Origin: a virus
Length of the DNA stretch: 48,051 nucleotides
IMG/VR virus record: IMGVR_UViG_3300044833_000307
Span: 1 to 48,051 of that record
Direction: 5' to 3' (one strand)
The number at the start of each line of letters is the position of its first letter. Positions within the stretch are counted from its first letter, which is position 1. The notes under the pieces are model-generated. The model had not been told where the DNA came from and did not search any database. It saw nothing but the letters and a program-made list of their open reading frames with translations. Positions 1 to 6,207 of this stretch are shown piece after piece. A program made the position numbers and the translations under genes.

Positions 1-242
1 TGCTCGTAGGTGCGGGCCTTTGGCACGTCCCCGCAGTCCCGCACGATGTGCACGACCGCCGCCTTGGCCCCCTCTTCGCCGAACATCCGCTTGACCTCCC
101 ACACGCCCCGCCAATGGTGGCGCTGCGCCCGGTGGTCGGCGGCGAACTTGCTGAACAGTTCGTCCATCCACTGGTTCACCGCCTCGTGGCGGTCGCCGAG
201 GATCGCCTGGCAATCCCGGCAATGTTGTTCAAAACTAGCCAT
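1..242 (-). CDS. hypothetical protein, C-terminus cut by window edge
   Basis: The frame is open from ATG at 242 to the left edge (80 codons seen). The start is preceded by GGGGGAC four bases upstream, a usable ribosome binding site. The protein begins MASFEQHCRDC and has paired histidines next to a tryptophan (RHHWRGVW), then HIVRDCGD followed by VPKARTYE. This pattern of an N-terminal helix, an HH motif and a C-terminal 'D-G-x-VP' segment resembles the small DUF6915-type proteins of phages and bacteria, but that is from memory and tentative. It lies just downstream of a terminator and a separately promoted leader RNA, so it may belong to another transcription unit. Confidence 0.65.
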   Translation of the reverse strand, partial: MASFEQHCRDCQAILGDRHEAVNQWMDELFSKFAADHRAQRHHWRGVWEVKRMFGEEGAKAAVVHIVRDCGDVPKARTYE

Positions 243-253
243 TTAGTCCCCCT

Positions 254-284
254 AAAACAAAAAAGCCGCCTTTTGAGGGGCGGC
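254..284 (-). terminator. Rho-independent terminator
   Basis: On the minus strand GCCGCC (284-279) pairs with GGCGGC (270-265) around an 8-base loop and is followed at once by a T-rich tract (264-254). It would end transcripts started at the promoter at 492-520. Confidence 0.8.
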
Positions 285-314
285 GGTTCGAACATCTGAT
301 CTGGCTTAAGGGTT

Positions 315-395
315 TTAGTGTTCCCAGCCGTCAGACACGAAGCCGCCGACGCGTTGCGTCGTGGTTGTAATCGTAGTCTGAGGCGTATTCATCAT
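315..395 (-). CDS. possible 26-aa peptide
   Basis: ATG ATG starts a short frame ending TAA: MMNTPQTTITTTTQ, then RVGGFVSDGWEH. It is Thr-rich in the middle and lies inside the promoter-to-terminator RNA at 254-485. There is no convincing ribosome binding site, so it may be a chance frame. It is reported because it is the only reading frame of the transcript that fits neatly between promoter and terminator. Confidence 0.3.
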   Translation of the reverse strand: MMNTPQTTITTTTQRVGGFVSDGWEH

Positions 396-491
396 GATCT
401 AGCTTGTCTCGTTTTTGGTCAGGGGGCCCAGTTTCCCGAGTCCCCTGGTTGGCGAGCGGTCAGGGTCTCCCTCAACCGCTCATCTCTGTAT

Positions 492-520
492 ACAATACTG
501 AAAGTCCACAAACTTGTCAA
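492..520 (-). promoter_or_regulatory. sigma70-type promoter
   Basis: On the minus strand TTGACA (520-515, 6 of 6 matches) is followed after 17 bases by TATTGT (497-492, 4 of 6). Transcription would begin near 485 and read the structured RNA. The promoter lies directly after the stop of the 101-aa gene at 539. Confidence 0.75.
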
Positions 521-538
521 GAACTAATTTTGAGGCCC

Positions 539-844
539 TCACCAACTCTTGGGGTCGTCCTTATACCCGTACACCAGTCGTCCGTCAACAGAAACAGGAT
601 TTCCAGATTTTTCGTTGTCTGGTTCCCCTTTGGGGTAGCGTTCGTAGTGTTCTTCCATGATGATGTCGTTCCACTCCCCGATAATCGCATTGACTGCATC
701 AATAGCGTCCTGTGCGTCTTTTCGTAGCCTCTTGACCGTGGGGCTGTTAAGATAGTCGTCCAGTATCTTCGCGCGGCGGTCGTACTCTTCGTTGGCTATT
801 TTGTCTCGTCTTTTATTGTCCGCGAGCCGTTCAGTTCTGGTCAT
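539..844 (-). CDS. hypothetical protein, 101 aa
   Basis: Begins MTRTERLADNKRRDK and is highly charged, with a predicted helical or coiled N-terminal half (residues about 1-60) and a short C-terminal tail ending in DDPKSW. The ATG overlaps the TGA of the upstream 233-aa gene by four bases (ATGA), so the two are translationally coupled. It is the last gene of the unit that starts at the promoter at 3559-3587. I see no motif that identifies a function. Confidence 0.75.
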   Translation of the reverse strand: MTRTERLADNKRRDKIANEEYDRRAKILDDYLNSPTVKRLRKDAQDAIDAVNAIIGEWNDIIMEEHYERYPKGEPDNEKSGNPVSVDGRLVYGYKDDPKSW

Positions 845-1542
845 GGTTGGGCCGACAGAACCCTGAAGGTGTCGGGGGCGGCCGCCTCGGTGGCTTCGGC
901 AAGCATGTCCCCGTCGTCGCCGTGCCGCTCGCCCGTCCCGTTCGGCGAAAACAGTACAGCGTCATAAGCCGAGTCCACCGAGAACATCCCGTCGATCTCG
1001 ATGGGGTCCAACTCGTCCTTGAGGCCCAGCAAGGCGCTGAGGGTGTCCTCGAACTCGGCCAGCCGTGCTTCCATCCCCTTGCGAGTCACGGCGATATCCG
1101 CCACCGTCTGCACCAGCGGGTGCAGTTGCGCCTCGATGTCGTCGCTCATGCGCTTCAGCCTGGCGTCGGAGGCGTTGCGGAAACACGTCAGGGCCTTCTG
1201 AAGCTCGATCTTGAGGTCGATCTTCCGTGCCCGCTCCACGGCGGCCAGCTTGGTGGCGTCCGTGGCCTCGTGCCCGAATTCCAATTGTTCGTCGCCCATC
1301 CCCATGGTCGCGGCTGGTTTATCGAGCGCATCACGGTCAAGGGAATGATTGAGGGCCTCGGTCAGCCCCGACGCGCGGCTGGCCTCGTTGGCCAGCCCGG
1401 TGTGAAGATTGTCGTCGTTCGGCCCGTGCAGGAAACTGACCTCCGGCCGCGTCCCGGCGAGCGGCTCATTGGCTTTGGTGCGCGGCACGCGCTTCCCTCG
1501 GGAAGCCACCCGCTTGACCTTGGCGTTCGCTTTCTTTGCCAT
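841..1542 (-). CDS. hypothetical protein with basic N-terminal tail, 233 aa
   Basis: The start ATG at 1542 has GGAGTAAA just upstream. The first 25 residues are strongly basic (KKANAKVKRVASRGKR), as in nucleic-acid-binding or nuclear-targeting-like tails. The rest is acidic and largely helical, with a probable coiled-coil region around residues 100-180. No recognised domain. It overlaps the following 101-aa gene by ATGA and follows the small membrane protein at 1544 without a gap. Confidence 0.75.
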   Translation of the reverse strand: MAKKANAKVKRVASRGKRVPRTKANEPLAGTRPEVSFLHGPNDDNLHTGLANEASRASGLTEALNHSLDRDALDKPAATMGMGDEQLEFGHEATDATKLAAVERARKIDLKIELQKALTCFRNASDARLKRMSDDIEAQLHPLVQTVADIAVTRKGMEARLAEFEDTLSALLGLKDELDPIEIDGMFSVDSAYDAVLFSPNGTGERHGDDGDMLAEATEAAAPDTFRVLSAQP

Positions 1543-1543
1543 T

Positions 1544-1708
1544 TTACTCCTTCTTCAATTCCTGCTTCAATTCGACCCCGGACTTGTTGTCCGTTGGCTG
1601 CTGCGTCTGGCGGTGCCAGCGGACTAGCAGCAGGCCGATGACCAACAGCCCAAGCCACGCGAAGAGCTTTGCGTACGACACGTCGCCGTGCTTGTCCCTG
1701 ATGATCAT
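1544..1708 (-). CDS. small single-pass membrane protein, 54 aa
   Basis: Starts MIIRDKHGDVSYAK and has one hydrophobic segment (LFAWLGLLVIGLLLV, about residues 15-29), then a basic and polar C-terminal half ending ELKKE. I chose the ATG at 1708 because the longer frame would run through the tRNA gene. There is no Shine-Dalgarno, but an AGTATTA box ends six bases before this ATG, as also seen at 9107 and 33782. Size and topology would fit a holin, spanin or membrane-anchored accessory protein, but nothing decides between them. Confidence 0.6.
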   Translation of the reverse strand: MIIRDKHGDVSYAKLFAWLGLLVIGLLLVRWHRQTQQPTDNKSGVELKQELKKE

Positions 1709-1714
1709 CGAAGC

Positions 1715-1721
1715 TAATACT
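1715..1721 (-). promoter_or_regulatory. AGTATTA box ending six bases before a start codon
   Basis: On the minus strand AGTATTA lies with six bases between it and the ATG at 1708. The embedded TATTAG resembles a -10 hexamer that would start transcription at or next to the ATG, giving a leaderless mRNA. The same spacing occurs at 9107-9113 and 33782-33788. Confidence 0.4.
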
Positions 1722-1728
1722 CGAAATT

Positions 1729-1805
1729 TGGCGCGCCCGGTGAGAGTCGAACTCACGTTCGCGAATTTAGAGTTCGCAGCTTTGGCCAGACTAAGCTACG
1801 GGCGC
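1729..1805 (-). tRNA. amber-reading (suppressor) tRNA, anticodon CUA
   Basis: A complete 77-nt cloverleaf with encoded CCA. The acceptor GCGCCCG (1805-1799) pairs with CGGGCGC (1739-1733), with discriminator G and CCA at 1731-1729. T8 and A9 are present. The D stem is GCTT/AAGC with a GG-containing loop. The anticodon stem is GCGAA/TTCGC with loop CTCTAAA, so the anticodon is CTA. The variable loop is GAAC, and the T arm is GTGAG, TTCGACT, CTCAC. CUA pairs with UAG. Discriminator G73 argues against tyrosine or leucine charging and is compatible with Gln, Trp, Asp or Asn; the amino acid is not decided here. It lies in the transcription unit of two genes that contain in-frame UAG (2545 and 3444). 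Confidence 0.95.
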
Positions 1806-1910
1806 GCCGAGGGCGGCAAACTGACTTAGGGTTTTCTCGGTTTAAGCCCTGCCGCCGCCGTCGCAGAGCCCCACTGTGGGGTAGCCTAATCGCCGTGCGT
1901 ACCTAGATAG

Positions 1911-1958
1911 CACGATGCCGCCGGGACAGTCCGTCTAGGGGTGTGCCCAGCATCGTGC
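1911..1958 (-). ncRNA. junction-like structured RNA element upstream of the tRNA
   Basis: On the minus strand GCACGATGC (1958-1950) pairs perfectly with GCATCGTGC (1919-1911). Between them are two smaller hairpins (GGG/CCC with loop CACA, and a GGAC/TCC stem), giving a three-way-junction shape. A TATTGT hexamer (1966-1961) lies just ahead, so transcription could begin exactly at the outer stem. Further CCCCA/TGGGG and GGCAGGG/CCC pairings occur between 1810 and 1900. It may be a processing signal, a riboswitch or a ribozyme for the tRNA precursor. I cannot assign a family. Confidence 0.4.
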
Positions 1959-1974
1959 ATACAATACCACGTCT

Positions 1975-2553
1975 TCAGAATTTAGCCACCATCCTTTTCC
2001 CGACCTTGGCCAACTGCTTGAGCTTGATCTTGAAGCCGTCGCTGTCAAGCTGCCCCAGGCGGTTGGCGTTGGAGTGGATTTCCGCGAGGCCCGTGAGAAC
2101 CAAGGACGGGGCCTCTTTGTGCAGCAAAAACGGCTCGATGGCGTCCCCCTTGACCGTGTGGGCCAGCATGTCCATGCGGATGAGTTCGCCGACCTGCCCG
2201 TCCTCCTGGGTCTCGGCGTAACGCATCCACGTGCGGTGGCTGGTTTCCGCGTGACCGGGGAAGTGCTGGCGGTTTTCCACATCCACCTCGCGACAAAAAG
2301 GCTTGCCACAGTCGTGGTACATCTGGTAGGTTCTCAAAATGTCAAGCGGCAACAACCGCTGGGCCAGTCCCGGATGCCCGACCCATTCGGGTAGACGCCA
2401 CTGCAAGTGCGTTGGAGTTCCTTGTGAAACATGTGCGTACAAATCGAGGAACCATGCGTGAACATCCAATCCGTGGTCCTTAACGGACCACGACTCCCAC
2501 TGCCAGCAGGTGCGCATCGCTTCGTCCAGTCTGTTCAGGTTTGCCTATGTCAT
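1975..2553 (-). CDS. HD-domain phosphohydrolase-like protein with in-frame UAG at codon 3
   Basis: The start ATG at 2553 overlaps the TGA of the preceding gene (ATGA) and has GGAGGAAGAAGAA directly upstream, the best ribosome binding site nearby. Codon 3 is TAG (2547-2545), after which the frame stays open to TGA at 1975: MT, amber, ANLNRLDEAMRTCWQWESW onwards, 192 codons. An HD-type metal site is suggested by YHDCGKP (H80, D81), HFPGH (H97, H101) and MDMLAH (D128, H132), the order seen in HD phosphohydrolases. If UAG were only a stop, translation would have to restart at ATG 2517, which has at best a weak GGA. The nearby CUA tRNA makes read-through the simpler reading. The substrate is unknown. 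Confidence 0.7.
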
Positions 2554-2717
2554 TTCTTCTTCCTCCATAAAGTTACAGCCCCGTGTTTTTTGCCGTGGCC
2601 GTATTCCCAATAAAAATACGCCGTCCTGCCGATTTTCAAGACCATGCGCCACGCCGGGAAATTGCTGAGCCCGATGCGCAGCCCGTCTTGCCACATGCAG
2701 TAGGGCGGGAACTTCAC
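2550..2717 (-). CDS. hypothetical protein, 55 aa, GTG start
   Basis: The GTG overlaps the TGA of the upstream 130-aa gene (GTGA). The sequence MKFPPYCMWQDGLRIG is followed by LSNFPAWRMVLKIGRTAYFY and a basic end (LWRKKK). It is rich in aromatic residues and looks like a compact beta fold. Its TGA overlaps the ATG of the HD gene (ATGA). These tight overlaps on both sides support its being real and support the HD start at 2553. Function unknown. Confidence 0.75.
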   Translation of the reverse strand: MKFPPYCMWQDGLRIGLSNFPAWRMVLKIGRTAYFYWEYGHGKKHGAVTLWRKKK

Positions 2718-3106
2718 CGCTTGCCCCAGTTCGGGTATTGCTCCCAGCCGGGGTTGTCGAACAGCGCCTTGAGTTTGTCAGGGCACTTTTCAAGCTTCCT
2801 TTGCCACGGCCGCATCTTGCGCTTGCGGGCGACGAAAAGCTCCGGCGCGTATAGAATGGTGAAGTGGTCCTTGTCCGCCGCGTCCAACGCCGCGCACTCC
2901 TCGAACGCTCTGCGGAACTCGGGGATGTCTTCTTCGGCGATTTCCTCCGCGTCCGCTCCGGGGTAGAAGAAGTCGTTGCAGTTAACGAGGAAGGTGACGG
3001 GGTCGTACCGCGGGGCGTCGCACCTCCACCAGAACGCCTCGCAATGGTCGTGCTCCGAGGCTATGGCCAGCAGTTCAAGCACTGCACCGGGGTTCTTAAT
3101 CGGCAT
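2714..3106 (-). CDS. hypothetical protein, 130 aa
   Basis: Start ATG at 3106 with GGAGGACCGA upstream. The protein has an acidic central part and aromatic clusters (CEAFWWRCDAPRYD, then VTFLVNCNDFFYPGADAEEI) typical of a phage accessory protein family I have seen only as unnamed. It overlaps the end of the PTH2-like gene by 11 bases and shares a GTGA overlap with the next gene, so it is inside the same operon. Confidence 0.8.
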   Translation of the reverse strand: MPIKNPGAVLELLAIASEHDHCEAFWWRCDAPRYDPVTFLVNCNDFFYPGADAEEIAEEDIPEFRRAFEECAALDAADKDHFTILYAPELFVARKRKMRPWQRKLEKCPDKLKALFDNPGWEQYPNWGKR

Positions 3107-3545
3107 TCGGTCCTCCTTGTTGCCAAGTCTTGTACAAGAACATGGCCTTGCGCTGCTTGGAATTCTCGATGGGGACGGTGGCGATGGCGCTCAAACCCAT
3201 GTCGAAGTCCGGCTCGACAAAAGCTTCGTGCGCGATCTTGTAGCGGATCAGTCTCTGGATGGCGGCTTCGAGGGCTGGCTTGTCGGGGAGTCCGATGACG
3301 ACCACGGAAGGAGTTTCGTCCGAAGAGACTTCGGCTTTTCTTGCGAGGCGGGACGCCATCTGGAAGGTGGCGTGATTGGTTTGAACCAACTGCTGCGCGA
3401 GAGGGAGGTCCTGCCGCACGAACACGTAAAAATAAGGGTTTACCTACGCCACGTCTGTGTCTTTCCTGCCAGGATCGGGCAGCACGTCGGTCGTATAAAT
3501 GTCATACTGGCTTTTCTTGGCCGGTCCCATGATGGTGTCTTTCAT
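3096..3545 (-). CDS. PTH2-like peptidyl-tRNA hydrolase-family protein with in-frame UAG at codon 34
   Basis: The ATG at 3545 has GAGGACAAT upstream and begins MKDTIMGPAKKSQYDIYTTD. Codon 34 is TAG (3446-3444). The same frame then continues VNPYFYVFVRQDLPLAQQ and ends in TAA (149 residues). The part after UAG matches the PTH2 fold: first strand and turn YVFVRQDL, helix with QTNHA, and a late FDMGLSAIAT segment like the D-x-G-x-T signature. PTH2 enzymes release peptides from peptidyl-tRNA. Starting after the UAG would require a GTG (3425) with no ribosome binding site and would cut into strand 1. Reading UAG as sense therefore gives the intact fold. It is the first gene behind the promoter at 3559-3587 and is co-directional with the CUA tRNA. 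Confidence 0.75.
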
Positions 3546-3558
3546 ATTGTCCTCAAAC

Positions 3559-3587
3559 AAGATACTCGAAGTCGGGACTTTTGTCAA
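3559..3587 (-). promoter_or_regulatory. sigma70-type promoter with very short leader
   Basis: On the minus strand TTGACA (3587-3582, 6 of 6) is followed after 17 bases by TATCTT (3564-3559, 4 of 6). The predicted start near 3553 leaves a leader of about eight bases (AGGACAAT) before the ATG of the PTH2-like gene, so the ribosome binding site would sit at the very 5' end. It should drive the unit containing both UAG-bearing genes and the suppressor tRNA. Confidence 0.7.
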
Positions 3588-3812
3588 TTACTTCTTGACC
3601 ATCGCCAAAACCTTCGGCGTGCAAGGCACGTAGGTGAGCGTGGTTTGGTACGTTCCATCGTGGTAGGAGTTGGTGGCGGCAAAACAGATGTCCGTGCGCT
3701 CGTCCTGAAAATAGACGATGTTGTTGGACTTAACGGGGTCCGGGGCGGAGTTCATCTGGCAGCCTGCCAGCATCATGGTTGCAACGATGGTAGCAAATAA
3801 TGGACGTTTCAT
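3588..3812 (-). CDS. small lipoprotein, 74 aa
   Basis: Begins MKRPLFATIVATMMLAGCQ: a basic n-region, a hydrophobic core and lipobox LAGC (Cys18), so it should be exported and lipidated by signal peptidase II. The mature part is short and polar, with two further cysteines (ICFAAT and VPCTPK) that could form a disulfide. The ATG at 3812 has AAAGGATAAT upstream. Its TAA abuts the promoter at 3559-3587. It could act as an outer-membrane lysis or superinfection-exclusion protein, but that is only suggested by its type. Confidence 0.8.
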   Translation of the reverse strand: MKRPLFATIVATMMLAGCQMNSAPDPVKSNNIVYFQDERTDICFAATNSYHDGTYQTTLTYVPCTPKVLAMVKK

Positions 3813-3813
3813 A

Positions 3814-3987
3814 TTATCCTTTGGGCTTGGTGGTCGCCAGTTCGTAATGTTTTTTGCACAGCCACACGGCCAATCCGTCGTCCCCCACGGCCCACGGGGC
3901 AGGCTCGTTGCAGCGGTCATATTCGCGAGCCGTCTTGGCGTCGTGGAGATAAAATCCGCCCCGCACGCTGGCCATGCATTTACGCAT
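3814..3987 (-). CDS. small Cys/His protein, 57 aa
   Basis: Reads MRKCMASVRGGFYLHD onwards to WLCKKHYEL. Cysteines at 4, 26 and 44 and His47 (CKKH) are spaced as in a small zinc-binding fold. I chose ATG 3987 rather than the internal ATG 3975 because it keeps Cys4 and because GGGGAG lies upstream. It overlaps the end of the previous gene by eight bases and ends just before the lipoprotein start. Function unknown. Confidence 0.65.
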   Translation of the reverse strand: MRKCMASVRGGFYLHDAKTAREYDRCNEPAPWAVGDDGLAVWLCKKHYELATTKPKG

Positions 3988-4270
3988 CACGGATGATTTC
4001 TCCCCGCAATTCCCCGATGAACATCGAATTCCAAACGACCATGTCCACGCCCACGGGGTCGCCCTTCTTGTCCAGCCTCACGGTGCCTTCCCAGTAAATC
4101 GTTTTGTCGGGATTGAAAGCCTTGAGGCGGTCCCCGGTCTTGAGGGGGTACAGGCCTTCGTACGACCAGCGTTCCTTGGGCGGGGGCGTGATGAAACGCT
4201 CGTCCTGGAGGGCGTACATTCCCCTCTCCACTCCCGTCTCCGTCCAGAAAAACAATGTGCCGCTGATCAT
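3980..4270 (-). CDS. hypothetical protein, 96 aa
   Basis: Begins MISGTLFFWTETGVERG and continues with a beta-rich sequence including KTGDRLKAF and YWEGTVRLDKKGDPVG. I chose ATG 4270 with GGGGGAATCCCCT before it; a longer GTG start at 4321 is possible. An 18-codon frame beginning at ATG 4323 (behind an AGTATTA box at 4328-4334) ends in TGA that overlaps this ATG (ATGA), so it could be a coupled leader peptide. Function unknown. Confidence 0.7.
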   Translation of the reverse strand: MISGTLFFWTETGVERGMYALQDERFITPPPKERWSYEGLYPLKTGDRLKAFNPDKTIYWEGTVRLDKKGDPVGVDMVVWNSMFIGELRGEIIRDA

Positions 4271-4343
4271 AGGGGATTCCCCCGGCAATCCGACCGCAGC
4301 CGTCGCAGGATGGGACACCACATGGACTAATACTGGATTTCGC

Positions 4344-6125
4344 TCAATTCAGACGCCAATAAACTCCGCCAGAAGGAAGCTCGTTGTAGTTGCCGTCGTA
4401 GGACGACAGGAAATGCCCCATGCCGTCGGCCGCCACGAAATCGGTGGCCGCCTCCGTCTCGTCGATCCCCGCTATGTCGATGGCGCGCTTCAACGTCTCG
4501 TCGCCGTAAATGCCTTCGAGGTATTCGATGGGGTCTTTCAAAAGTTTGTCCACCATCTCTTCGACCCATTGGTCGCTCGGCGGCCCGTCTTGTTCGGTCA
4601 GCGACATCTGTGCGTCGCCCTCTTCCTCCTCCCGGATGCCTTCGGGCGTCCATTCCCCGTAGGAGTCCGGGGATTCCCGCACCATCTCCTCCACGTCGGG
4701 GCGCAACGCGTCCCGCAGCCGCTCTTTGTCTATGTAGCTCTCCAGCATGCTTTGGGTGAACATCTCGGGCTCGGATTGCAATTGCTGCTCCACCATGACG
4801 ATGGCTAGCTGCTCGGCGGAGTCGTAGCTCGGGGCCACCACGTATTCCTTGTCCCCGAAGCTGACGGTGGCGAAGTTCGAGGCCTCCTTCCAGTTCCACA
4901 TGCCGGGGGCGACTTCCAGCCCATGCGCGCCCAGGTAATCCTCCTTCTTGAGGAACTCCATGACCGCCGTCACGGTCTCGGGGTCGTCGATGGCGGCCTC
5001 CACTTCCGTGCGGACGCCCAGTTCCTCGTTCTCGCTTGGCTCCGGCTCGGGTTCCGGGGCCTTGTTTTCGGGGACGGGGTCGGTGGCCGGGTGGGTGCGT
5101 TCGAGATTCGGGTCCGGCGGGTCGCCGGGTGCCGCGGTCTTGCTGGCGGTCACGGGCGGAGCGCCGAGCAAATCATTGATGGTGTTTACGCCCCCGCCCC
5201 CTTTGATGACCAGCTTCAAACCCTCCGGGGGAGGGAACTTCTCGATGAATTGCTTGAGGCGTTCGTCCGTGTGGCGGTTCGACCTGTATTTGATGTCTAT
5301 GCTGCCCGCCCCATCGGGGTCGAAATAAATCGCGCCCTGCTGGAAGGCCGTTTCCGTGTCGGCGATCTCCGGGGTGGCGTTGGAGTTCGGTTGCAGCCAG
5401 CCGCCGTAGCGCCACAGCATCTCGGGGTTGAAGCCGTGGGCGGCGGTGTGCGCGGAGGCGGCCATTTGATCCAAGTATAATTTTTCCATTTCCTCTCCCT
5501 CCGACGCCATCAGGGGGTCGGTTTTGCGGCGGTAGCGGCTTAGCCCGAGGTTTTCCTTGGGCGCTCCATCGATCCTGCGGCGGTTTCCCGGTTCGAACGC
5601 TTGCTGCATGTCCATCCCATCGACGCCGAGGTTTTCCACCCGCACGGCGTCCTCGAAGGGGCAGGCTTCCTCCCACAACTCGGGCTTGTTCTCCAAGTCG
5701 GGGACCTTGCTCCAGAACTCGTGGCCCTCGGGGACATCCGGGGCGACGACGAGGTACTTGTGGACTTTGGCGGCGATCTTTGAGGAAGCTTCACGGCCCC
5801 CGGCGGCCGAAGGGGTCAAATACCAACGCATCTGCTTCTGCTTGATGAAACCCTTCTCCTTGAGGCGGGTGACGGCGGCCCATGAATTGGTGCTGTACTT
5901 CGCGCCAGCAAACAGGGTTTTCTCGATTTCGCCCGTGGTCATCGGGCGCTGGCGGAGGGCTTGGAGAATCTTGTCTTCGTCGGGGTCGCCAGTGGTCGTG
6001 AGGAGCATGGATGTCTTTTCGTGCGCCGCCACCGCCGCCAGGGCGGCTTTGTTGACTCTGGCGGCGTTGCAGCGAATCTCGAACTTGTCAGCGGCGGTGA
6101 GGGCGTCTTTGCGGATGTCGTCCAT
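4344..6125 (-). CDS. large hypothetical protein with N-terminal winged-helix-like region, 593 aa
   Basis: The ATG at 6125 has GGAGCCCACC upstream. Residues about 50-115 (DKILQALRQRPMTTGEIEK, then AVTRLKEKGFIKQ and a basic hairpin ending WYLTP) have the order of a winged helix-turn-helix. A middle domain has repeated aromatic/acidic segments. A proline- and glutamate-rich linker (about 335-380) leads to a strongly acidic C-terminal half of about 200 residues with helices. The shape suggests a DNA-binding or host-takeover protein; no enzyme motif is visible. It lies between the tmRNA terminator and the small gene at 3980. Confidence 0.7.
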   Translation of the reverse strand: MDDIRKDALTAADKFEIRCNAARVNKAALAAVAAHEKTSMLLTTTGDPDEDKILQALRQRPMTTGEIEKTLFAGAKYSTNSWAAVTRLKEKGFIKQKQMRWYLTPSAAGGREASSKIAAKVHKYLVVAPDVPEGHEFWSKVPDLENKPELWEEACPFEDAVRVENLGVDGMDMQQAFEPGNRRRIDGAPKENLGLSRYRRKTDPLMASEGEEMEKLYLDQMAASAHTAAHGFNPEMLWRYGGWLQPNSNATPEIADTETAFQQGAIYFDPDGAGSIDIKYRSNRHTDERLKQFIEKFPPPEGLKLVIKGGGGVNTINDLLGAPPVTASKTAAPGDPPDPNLERTHPATDPVPENKAPEPEPEPSENEELGVRTEVEAAIDDPETVTAVMEFLKKEDYLGAHGLEVAPGMWNWKEASNFATVSFGDKEYVVAPSYDSAEQLAIVMVEQQLQSEPEMFTQSMLESYIDKERLRDALRPDVEEMVRESPDSYGEWTPEGIREEEEGDAQMSLTEQDGPPSDQWVEEMVDKLLKDPIEYLEGIYGDETLKRAIDIAGIDETEAATDFVAADGMGHFLSSYDGNYNELPSGGVYWRLN

Positions 6126-6164
6126 GGTGGGCTCCTACCATAAGGTTCTGATAGACTGTCCCCG

Positions 6165-6207
6165 AAAACAAAAACGCCCGCGGTCAAAGAATCTTGAGGG
6201 CGGGCGT
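6165..6207 (-). terminator. Rho-independent terminator of the tmRNA
   Basis: On the minus strand ACGCCCGC (6207-6200) pairs with GCGGGCGT (6181-6174) around an 18-base loop, followed by TTTTGTTTT. It directly follows the tmRNA coding piece. Confidence 0.85.

Larger units (their letters stand above)
254..485 (-). ncRNA. promoter-to-terminator structured RNA (candidate ncRNA or leader)
   Basis: This is the stretch between a consensus promoter (492-520) and a terminator (254-284), so a transcript of about 230 nt is expected. Its 5' end forms a strong hairpin: GAGCGGT pairs with ACCGCTC (482-455 region), with AGGG/CCCT nested inside. A second hairpin pairs CAGGGG with CCCCTG (about 446-419). The 3' part holds a 26-codon reading frame (315-395). 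I do not recognise the RNA family. It may be a stand-alone small RNA or the leader of a peptide gene. No other gene occupies 243-538. Confidence 0.5.

Noticed and set aside
1544-1756. 70-codon version of the small membrane protein
   Set aside because: Its first 16 codons would overlap the 3' half of the tRNA; the ATG at 1708 is preferred.
2545-2793. Minus-strand 82-codon frame ending at the UAG at 2545
   Set aside because: Its upstream part is the shadow of the 130-aa and 55-aa genes; only its last codons (from ATG 2553) belong to a real gene start.
3561-3580. Possible ninth copy of the hairpin repeat near 3565
   Set aside because: Only about nine bases match (AAGATACTC) and they form the promoter region; the stem is not preserved.
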